This document shows, in pieces, positions 52,979 to 58,295 of a stretch of 64,000 nt of DNA. Position 1 is the first letter of the stretch. Every line of letters begins with the position of its first letter. Source of the DNA: Conexibacter stalactiti. Its GTDB lineage: Bacteria > Actinomycetota > Thermoleophilia > Solirubrobacterales > Solirubrobacteraceae. The position numbers were made by a program, and so were the translations under genes. The stretch is taken from NCBI RefSeq assembly GCF_035967765.1, contig NZ_JAYWIT010000007.1, one strand, 5' to 3'. The notes below the pieces were generated by a model that was not told the DNA's origin, ran no database searches, and saw only the letters and a program-made list of their open reading frames with translations.

Positions 52979-54229
52979 TCAGGCGGTGACGCCGCCGACG
53001 CGCGTTATCGGCGTCCGCGCCTCGATGCCGTTGCGCGCGAAGGCGGCGCGGGCGCCGAGGCCGGCCGCCAGCGCGACGACGCCGCCGAGCGCGAACGCGG
53101 CGCGCGGTCCGGCCGCGTTCGCCAGCCAGCCCATCAGCGGCGCGCCGATCGGCGTCGAGCCGAGGAAGACGACCGAGTAGAGCGCCATCACGCGCCCGCG
53201 CATCGCGGGCGCGACGGCGAGCTGGAGCGCCGAGTTGACGCTCGCCGAGAAGGCGACGCTGGCGGCGCCGACCGGGACCAGCACGATCGCCGCCAGCACT
53301 TCGCTCGGCGCCGCCGACAGCGCCAGCATCAGCGCGCCGAAGGCGAGCGAGGCGGCGACCAGCAGCGACGGGCGCACACGGGCGCGGGAGCCGTTGGCGA
53401 TCGCGCCGACGATCGCGCCGACGCCCATCGCCGTCGTCAGCGTCGCGTAGACGCCGGCCTCGCCATGGAAGGTGAACGAGGCCATCAGCGGCAGCAGGAT
53501 CTGGAAGTTGAACGTGAAGGTGCCGACGACGGCCGTCAGCCCCAGCGGGATCCACAGCTCCGGCGTGGCGCGCACGTAGCGCAGCGCGCTGCGCACCTGG
53601 CCGGGCGCGCGCTCGGCGACCGGCGCCGGCAGCAGCGCCGAGCGGTCCATGCCGCGCAGCGCGACGATCATCGCGAGGAAGGAGACGGCGTTGACGGCGA
53701 AGCAGGGCGCGACGCCGACGGTCGTGATCAGCACGCCGGCGATCGCCGGGCCGATGATGCGCGCCGAGTTGATCAGCGCGCTGTTGAGGCTGACGGCGTT
53801 GAGGACGCCGTCGGAGCCGACCAGCTCGACCAGGAACGACTGCCGCGCCGGGTTGTCGATCGCCAGCACGAGGCCGCGCGCGAAGATCAGCAGGTAGAGC
53901 ATCCACAGCGTGATCGCGCCGCCGGCGGTGAGCGCGAACAGCAGCAGCGCCGGGATCGCCATCGCGACCTGCGTGACGATCAGCAGGCGGCGCTTCGGCA
54001 GGCGGTCGGCGACGGCGCCGCCCCAGGCGCCGGCGAGCAGCATCGGCGCGAACTGCAGCGCGGCGGCGACGCCGACGGCGAAGCCGCTGTGGGTCAGCTG
54101 CAGCACCAGCCACGTCTCGGCGACCGTCTGCACCCAGGTGCCGCTGACGGAGACGATCTGGCCGGTGAAGTAGCGGCGGTAGTTGGGGATCCGCAGCGAG
54201 CTGAAGGAGCGGCGCAGCGCGCTGCTCAC
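52979..54229 (-). CDS. MFS transporter (EntS/MFS_3 type)
   Basis: 416 residues, 12 helices. The N-terminus SLRIPNYRRYFTGQIVSVSG is typical of the enterobactin exporter-like MFS_3 family, as are VAETWLVLQLT and ADRLPKRRLLIVTQ (motif A region). Likely a proton-driven drug or metabolite exporter. The GTG start overlaps the marR stop by four bases (54226-54229), so it is controlled by the repressor. The specific substrate is unknown. Confidence 0.9.
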   Translation of the reverse strand: MSSALRRSFSSLRIPNYRRYFTGQIVSVSGTWVQTVAETWLVLQLTHSGFAVGVAAALQFAPMLLAGAWGGAVADRLPKRRLLIVTQVAMAIPALLLFALTAGGAITLWMLYLLIFARGLVLAIDNPARQSFLVELVGSDGVLNAVSLNSALINSARIIGPAIAGVLITTVGVAPCFAVNAVSFLAMIVALRGMDRSALLPAPVAERAPGQVRSALRYVRATPELWIPLGLTAVVGTFTFNFQILLPLMASFTFHGEAGVYATLTTAMGVGAIVGAIANGSRARVRPSLLVAASLAFGALMLALSAAPSEVLAAIVLVPVGAASVAFSASVNSALQLAVAPAMRGRVMALYSVVFLGSTPIGAPLMGWLANAAGPRAAFALGGVVALAAGLGARAAFARNGIEARTPITRVGGVTA

Positions 54230-54729
54230 CGCGGCACCGCGGCGGCCTTCTGACTCGCCGTCGCCGCCGGGTCCTCCAGCAGCCGCTCCAGCAGCTCCGC
54301 GGCCGCGGTCAGCGTCTCCCGCTCCTGCGGCGTCAGCGTGCGCAGCCGCTTGGCGAGGTACTCGTTCTTGCGCGAGCGGATCCGCTTCATCAGCGCCCGT
54401 CCCTCGCGGGTGATCTCGACCAGCGAGACGCGCCCGTCGTCGGGGTCGGAGGCGCGCGAGACCAGCCCGTGCTGCTCCAGTCTCGCGACGATCCGCGTCG
54501 CCGTCGGGCGCTGGATGCGCTCCGCCTCGGCGAGCGCGCTCGGTGTCAGCGGGCCGCAGCGGTCGATCGTCGCGAGCGCCGCCGTCAGCGTCGGGGAGAG
54601 CTCCGGCCCGACCCCGCCGGACTCCTGCCGCAGCCGTCGCGCTGTGCGGACGACCACCAGCCGCAGTCGGCTGGCCAGTTCGGGGTCGGGTGTCGGAGGT
54701 GGAGTGCGTGGTGTCTCGGGCGTGGCCAT
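54226..54729 (-). CDS. MarR-family transcriptional regulator
   Basis: 167 residues. Winged helix: LTPSALAEAERIQRPTATRI is the recognition helix region and LEQHGLVSRASDPDDGRVSL the wing, followed by VEITREGRALMKRIRSRKNE and the C-terminal dimerisation helix. Such repressors release DNA on binding a small phenolic or drug-like ligand. It is the first gene of a two-gene operon with an efflux transporter and sits 8 bases downstream of a striking repeated dyad, the likely operator. Confidence 0.92.
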   Translation of the reverse strand: MATPETPRTPPPTPDPELASRLRLVVVRTARRLRQESGGVGPELSPTLTAALATIDRCGPLTPSALAEAERIQRPTATRIVARLEQHGLVSRASDPDDGRVSLVEITREGRALMKRIRSRKNEYLAKRLRTLTPQERETLTAAAELLERLLEDPAATASQKAAAVPR

Positions 54730-54737
54730 CGCAGATG

Positions 54738-54766
54738 GTTAGCGTGGCTAGTTAGCGTTGCTAACT
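54738..54766. promoter_or_regulatory. Tandem dyad operator of the MarR/MFS operon
   Basis: Two directly repeated 13-mers, GTTAGCGTGGCTA (54738-54750) and GTTAGCGTTGCTA (54751-54763), each a TTAGC-N3-GCTAR dyad. The second extends to a perfect AGTTAGC-GTT-GCTAACT palindrome (54750-54766). Candidate promoter elements on the minus strand, TTGCTA (54771-54776) and TAACTA (54749-54754) with a 16-base spacer, overlap it. MarR binding here would block both genes. The site is typical in size for a MarR dimer pair. Confidence 0.7.
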
Positions 54767-54781
54767 ACTTTAGCAAAAGGA

Positions 54782-54808
54782 GAGGGCGGCCTTTGAAGGG
54801 CCGCCCTC
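54782..54808 (-). terminator. Intrinsic terminator of msrB
   Basis: A perfect ten-base stem, GAGGGCGGCC (54782-54791) with GGCCGCCCTC (54799-54808), and a seven-base loop lies four bases beyond the msrB stop. Downstream on the minus strand comes the T-rich TCCTTTTG. Confidence 0.75.
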
Positions 54809-54812
54809 GGGG

Positions 54813-55214
54813 CTACTGGTCGTCGGGGTCGAGCTGCAGCGCGGCCGAGTTGATGCAGTAGCGCAGGCCGGTCGGCGCCGGGCCGTCGTCGAAGACGTGG
54901 CCGAGGTGGCCGCCGCATCTGTTGCAGACCACCTCGGTGCGCACCATGAAATGGCTGGTGTCACGCTCGACGGCGACCGCGTCGTCGTCGGCGGGGGAGT
55001 GGAAGCTCGGCCAGCCCGAACCCGAGTCGTACTTCGTCTCGGAGGCGAACAGCTCGGCACCGCAGCCCGCGCAGCGGTAGGTGCCGTCCTGTCTCGCGTC
55101 GACGTACTCGCCGGTGAAGGGCCGCTCCGTGCCCTTCTGGCGCAGCACGGTGTACTGCTCCGGGCTGAGCTGCTCGCGCCACTCGGCGTCGCTCTTGGTC
55201 ACCCTGCTCGCCAT
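54813..55214 (-). CDS. msrB: Peptide-methionine (R)-S-oxide reductase MsrB
   Basis: 133 residues, full-length single-domain MsrB. YRCAGCGAELF and VVCNRCGGHLGHVFDDGPAP supply the four zinc-binding Cys. GSGWPSF binds substrate, and the catalytic Cys is in GLRYCINSAAL. It repairs R-methionine sulfoxide in the cytoplasm. The ATG at 55214 is used because upstream codons are in unrelated DNA; AGAGGA lies about 12 bases upstream. An inverted repeat over the -10 region suggests repression. Confidence 0.95.
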   Translation of the reverse strand: MASRVTKSDAEWREQLSPEQYTVLRQKGTERPFTGEYVDARQDGTYRCAGCGAELFASETKYDSGSGWPSFHSPADDDAVAVERDTSHFMVRTEVVCNRCGGHLGHVFDDGPAPTGLRYCINSAALQLDPDDQ

Positions 55215-55229
55215 GTCGTCACCGTTCCT

Positions 55230-55254
55230 CTTCGAAATGTCGTCGCATTCGAAG
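55230..55254. promoter_or_regulatory. Inverted repeat overlapping the msrB promoter
   Basis: CTTCGAA (55230-55236) and TTCGAAG (55248-55254) with an 11-base spacer form a dyad that overlaps the minus-strand -10 candidate TATCTT (55252-55257). The transcript would begin inside it. A regulator cannot be named. Confidence 0.45.
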
Positions 55255-55285
55255 ATAGCGGGGCGCGACAGGGGGCCGGCGGGCC

Positions 55286-55384
55286 TCAGGAGCGGTGCGC
55301 GGACGCCCAGATCATGAGCGCGTATGTGGCCGCCGCGAGCGATATGACGAGCGCGGCGACGATCGTGATGGCGGTCTCTTGCAT
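55286..55384 (-). CDS. Putative 32-residue single-pass membrane peptide
   Basis: An ATG-to-TGA frame of 33 codons between msrB and the sigma factor gene. It begins MQETAITIVAALVISLAAAT, continues through a further hydrophobic stretch with Tyr and Trp, and ends in a short polar SAHRS, a convincing transmembrane helix with interfacial aromatic residues. Most codons end in G/C. There is no clear ribosome binding site. On the opposite strand a 45-residue frame also exists but reads less like a protein. Existence as a gene is uncertain. Confidence 0.4.
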   Translation of the reverse strand: MQETAITIVAALVISLAAATYALMIWASAHRS

Positions 55385-55480
55385 GCGAGAGATATTCGCC
55401 CCCCTCACCCAACTCGTGCTCAACGTCACATCAAGCATCTCTAAAAGGGTCTGACCGGTGGGGACGGGCGCGCCGCGGGT

Positions 55481-55496
55481 GCGGGCGTGCGCCCGC
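55481..55496 (-). terminator. Hairpin downstream of the sigma factor gene
   Basis: GCGGGC (55481-55486) pairs with GCCCGC (55491-55496) around GTGC, about ten bases after the sigma factor stop. Confidence 0.4.
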
Positions 55497-55505
55497 CCCG
55501 CTCGC

Positions 55506-56324
55506 TCAGCCGCGCGTCGGGTTCGCCTGCGACTCCAGCCGCATCCGCATCAGCGCCGTGCGGATCAGCCGCGAGACGTGCATCTGCGAGACGCCGATTC
55601 GCTCGCCGATCTCTGACTGCGTCAGGTCCTCCTCGAAGCGCAGCCGCAGGATCTCTCTCTCACGCGGTTCGAGCGCGCGCGCCAGCTGCTCCAGCGTCGC
55701 GCGGTCGCGCGCGCGGGCGAGCTCCGCGTCGTTGCCGCCGAGGCGGTCGGCCATCGTCGCCTGTTCGTCCTCGCCGCCGCCGCGCGCGGGCGCGTCGAGC
55801 GACAGCGCGCGGTGGGCTCCGGAGACCTCCAGCGCCTCCAGCACGGCCTCGACGTCGAGGCCGGTGGCGCGCGCCAGCTCAGCCGGCGTCGGCGCTCTGC
55901 CGACGTGCGCTCTGAGCGCCTTGTCGACGCGCAGCGACGCCTCCTTCAGGTCGCGCGGGACGTGGATCGCCCAGCCGCGGTCGCGGAAATGGCGGCGCAG
56001 CTCGCCGAGGATCGTCGGGACCGCGTAGGAGCTGAAGTTGACGCCGCGCTCGGGGTCGAAGCGGTCGACCGCCTTCAGCAGGCCGATCGAGGCGACCTGC
56101 ACGAGGTCGTCGAGCGGCTCCCCGCTGTCGGCGTAACGGCGGGCGAGATGCCGAGCGAGGCCGAGGTGCTTTTCGACCATCTGCTGGCGCTCAGCGTCAG
56201 GACGCCGTCTGTAAGCTGCCGAGCTGCGATGCGTGCGCCCATCTCTCTCGAGCTCGTCGTCGTTCGTGATCACCGTCGCGGCCCCTTCGGCTGCAGCTTC
56301 GAGCGCCAGGGGTCTGGGGCGCAT
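55506..56324 (-). CDS. RNA polymerase sigma factor, SigB/SigF/SigG type (group 3)
   Basis: 272 residues. Region 2 (LDDLVQVASIGLLKAVDRFD, FSSYAVPTILGELRRHFRDR, WAIHVPRDLKE) and region 4 (ILRLRFEEDLTQSEIGERIG, VSQMHVSRLI) are intact; region 1 is absent, as in stress and sporulation sigma factors. The exact start is uncertain: ATG 56324 is used, GTG 56273 would remove 17 poorly conserved residues. No anti-sigma or anti-anti-sigma gene is adjacent. It is divergent from an ANTAR-domain gene, with overlapping promoters (TATCAT at 56362-56367, minus). Confidence 0.9.
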   Translation of the reverse strand: MRPRPLALEAAAEGAATVITNDDELERDGRTHRSSAAYRRRPDAERQQMVEKHLGLARHLARRYADSGEPLDDLVQVASIGLLKAVDRFDPERGVNFSSYAVPTILGELRRHFRDRGWAIHVPRDLKEASLRVDKALRAHVGRAPTPAELARATGLDVEAVLEALEVSGAHRALSLDAPARGGGEDEQATMADRLGGNDAELARARDRATLEQLARALEPREREILRLRFEEDLTQSEIGERIGVSQMHVSRLIRTALMRMRLESQANPTRG

Positions 56325-56360
56325 CAGTGGCACCAGCGCAGAGCGCCGGTGTGTGGCCTG

Positions 56361-56367
56361 GATGATA
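56361..56367. promoter_or_regulatory. Overlapping divergent -10 boxes of the sigma factor and ANTAR genes
   Basis: GATGAT (56361-56366, plus) ends seven bases before ATG 56374. TATCAT (56362-56367, minus) faces the sigma factor gene. The two elements share five bases, so polymerase can probably serve only one gene at a time. Confidence 0.4.
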
Positions 56368-56373
56368 CCCGCC

Positions 56374-56979
56374 ATGACGGGACATGGTGAGCAGATGATG
56401 GCCAGCGGGCTGCGAATTCTCGTCGCCGACGAGGACCGCGCGGCGCTGGAGCGTCTCAGCGCCACGTTGCGTGATCTCGGTCATACGGTCGCCGCGTACG
56501 CGATCAAGGTCTCGGAGGTCGCGGCAAAGGTCGTCGGCGAGGATCCGGACGCCTCGATGGTCGTCCTGCACGAGGACGACGACCACGCGCTCGCGCTGAT
56601 CGAGGAGATCGCCGCCTACGCCTCCGGCCCCGTCATCGTGCTGACGTTGAGGGAGGACCCGGAGTTCGTCGCGCGCGCCGCCGACCGCGGCATCGACGCC
56701 TACGCCCGGCCCGAGACGCCCGACGCCGTCCAGAGCGCGATCGAGCTGGCGCTGCGCCGCTACGCAGAGCTGGAGCGGCTGGAGACGAAGGTCGAGCAGC
56801 TGGAAGGGGCGCTGGAGCGCCGCGCCGTGATCGAGCGCGCGAAGGGGATCCTGATGGAGCGCCACGGGGTCGACGCGCTGACCGCGTTCGAGCGCCTGCG
56901 CACGCACGCCCGTGCCACTCGCCGCCGCGTCGTCGACGTCGCGCGCGAGGTCGCCGACGGCGTGCTGCAGCTGCCGTAG
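56374..56979 (+). CDS. Pseudo-receiver plus ANTAR domain RNA-binding antiterminator
   Basis: 201 residues. Residues 12-130 have the response-regulator fold (LRILVADEDRAALERLSATL), but the strand-3 phospho-site reads VVLHEDDDH, with His where Asp is expected; the Lys region is also altered (GIDAYARPETPD). After a coiled coil (YAELERLETKVEQLEGALER) comes an ANTAR domain: RAVIERAKGILMERHGVDAL, TAFERLRTHARATRRRVVDV. ANTAR proteins bind tandem RNA hexaloops and prevent termination. ATG 56374 follows a -10-like box; ATG 56395 with GGTGAG before it is the alternative. Signal input without phosphorylation is inferred. Confidence 0.87.
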   Translation: MTGHGEQMMASGLRILVADEDRAALERLSATLRDLGHTVAAYAIKVSEVAAKVVGEDPDASMVVLHEDDDHALALIEEIAAYASGPVIVLTLREDPEFVARAADRGIDAYARPETPDAVQSAIELALRRYAELERLETKVEQLEGALERRAVIERAKGILMERHGVDALTAFERLRTHARATRRRVVDVAREVADGVLQLP

Positions 56980-57005
56980 GGCCCGGGCCGCGCGGCGCAC
57001 GGCGA

Positions 57006-57011
57006 TACGAT
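57006..57011 (+). promoter_or_regulatory. -10 box TACGAT, leaderless promoter
   Basis: TACGAT ends seven bases before the ATG at 57019. Confidence 0.5.
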
Positions 57012-57018
57012 CGCGCCC

Positions 57019-57318
57019 ATGGCCCTTCCCACCGCTCCCGTCGCCGCCGGCTCGCTCGTCGGCGGCTACCTCGTCGCCCGCGAGACCGGCGTCCGGCCGC
57101 TCGGCGGCGCCGTGCTCGGCGTCGCCGGTGCCTGGTGCACGCGCGAGTGGTCGCGCCGCGCCGGCGCGCCCGTCGCGACCGCGCTGCTCGCCACCTACCT
57201 CGCCGGCTTCGGCGCTTCGCACCCGCTCGCGAAGAGAATCGGCGCCTGGCCGTCGGTGCTGACGGTCGCGGCGGTCAGCGGCGCCGCGAGCTGGGCGCTC
57301 GCTGACCGGCGCGGCTGA
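57019..57318 (+). CDS. Small hydrophobic membrane protein of unknown function
   Basis: 99 residues with three to four short hydrophobic segments (APVAAGSLVGGYLVARETG, LGGAVLGVAGAWCTREW, ATALLATYLAGFGAS, VLTVAAVSGAASWALA), Gly/Ala-rich, compatible with a compact membrane protein. I recognise no family. It has its own leaderless promoter and a strong hairpin follows, so it is an independent unit between the ANTAR gene and DoxX. Confidence 0.7.
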   Translation: MALPTAPVAAGSLVGGYLVARETGVRPLGGAVLGVAGAWCTREWSRRAGAPVATALLATYLAGFGASHPLAKRIGAWPSVLTVAAVSGAASWALADRRG

Positions 57319-57383
57319 CCGTCAGACGCTGCCGGTCGAGCAGGCGGCGCCGGCGCTGGAGCCCTGCTCGCTGAGCGCATGTG

Positions 57384-57415
57384 CCGACGCCCCGGCGGGG
57401 TCGCCGGGGCGTCGG
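57384..57415. terminator. Perfect 13-bp hairpin between convergent genes
   Basis: CCGACGCCCCGGC (57384-57396) pairs with 57403-57415 around GGGGTC. It lies between the stop of the 99-residue membrane protein (57318) and that of DoxX (57450), so it can serve both strands. No T tract. Confidence 0.6.
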
Positions 57416-57449
57416 GGCGGGGACAGGGCTTTGGGGCTTTTGGGGAGCG

Positions 57450-58073
57450 TCAGCGCAGCCAGGGGAGGCGCTGCACCAGCTTCAGCTGCGACCAGCGGCG
57501 GCCGAGGCCGAGGGTGTCGCCGGCGCTGACGAGCGCGAGGCCGACGAGCACGATCGCGTAGACGAGGTGGTCGTCCATGAAGACGTGGTTGGCCGGCGGC
57601 AGCGAGGCGCTCCACATCAGCACCATCATCAGCGCGCCGGCGACGGCGGCGAAGCGCATCGCGATGCCGCCGATCAGGGCGACGCCGAGCGCCAGCAGGC
57701 CGCCCATGAAGAGGACGTTGACGACGACGTTGCCGGCGATCCCGTGGTAGATGCCGTCGAACGGCCCGACGGCGTTGGCGAGGAAGCCCTTGGTCGGGTT
57801 GCCGCCGTTGAGAACCGAGTCGGCCGACGCGGTCTCGTGGCCGAGCCCGAAGAACTTGTCGAGGAAGGCCCACAGGAAGATGCTGCCGAGCGCGATGCGG
57901 GCGGCGGCCCAGGTGTAGCGGGCGGCGACCTCGCGGCCGGCCTCGCGGACGGCAGCGGCGGCGGGTTTGTCGGCACGTGCCGACGGGCGGGCGCCGCCGC
58001 GCGAGCGGGAGGCGTGGCGGCTGCTGTCGGCGGCGGATGCGGCGGATGCTGAGAGCTGTGCGGAGCGAGGCAT
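57450..58073 (-). CDS. DoxX family membrane protein
   Basis: 207 residues. A Ser/Ala/Arg-rich cytoplasmic tail of about 50 residues precedes four helices: ALGSIFLWAFLDKFFGLGHE is the DoxX signature with its Asp/Lys pair, followed by VNVLFMGGLLALGVALIGGI and LVYAIVLVGLALVSAG. DoxX-type proteins are linked to thiol or thiosulfate redox chemistry in some organisms. GGGGGGAC lies just upstream of the ATG; the -10 candidate TACGGT is at 58121-58126. The long N-terminal tail is unusual for the family. Confidence 0.85.
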   Translation of the reverse strand: MPRSAQLSASAASAADSSRHASRSRGGARPSARADKPAAAAVREAGREVAARYTWAAARIALGSIFLWAFLDKFFGLGHETASADSVLNGGNPTKGFLANAVGPFDGIYHGIAGNVVVNVLFMGGLLALGVALIGGIAMRFAAVAGALMMVLMWSASLPPANHVFMDDHLVYAIVLVGLALVSAGDTLGLGRRWSQLKLVQRLPWLR

Positions 58074-58120
58074 GGTGTCCCCCCGGGACGTTCACGTGGT
58101 CTGTTCTTCGATCTGTCCAG

Positions 58121-58126
58121 ACCGTA
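58121..58126 (-). promoter_or_regulatory. -10 box TACGGT of doxX
   Basis: TACGGT on the minus strand, 47 bases before the ATG at 58073, leaves a leader of about 40 bases with a G-rich Shine-Dalgarno. Confidence 0.35.
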
Positions 58127-58241
58127 CGCCCGCGCCGCCGCCGCTCCATCGGGGACAGCCGCGCAACCGGCGTCCGTGGAAACCACCGAGGCGCCTCCGG
58201 GGGTGGCGCGAGGTCGCCCCGCGCGACGCGCGTAGAACGCA

Positions 58242-58271
58242 GTGAGGGCCGCCCTTGCGGGCGGCCCTCAC
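58242..58271 (-). terminator. Perfect 13-bp hairpin terminator of nrdJ
   Basis: GTGAGGGCCGCCC (58242-58254) pairs with 58259-58271 around TTGC, 24 bases beyond the nrdJ stop. Confidence 0.65.
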
Positions 58272-58295
58272 GCACAACTCAGATGTGTCCGGCGA

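Noticed and set aside
55312..55454. A 45-codon plus-strand frame opposite the putative 32-residue membrane peptide.
   Set aside because: No promoter or ribosome binding site, and a composition less protein-like than the minus-strand transmembrane peptide; both could still be non-coding.
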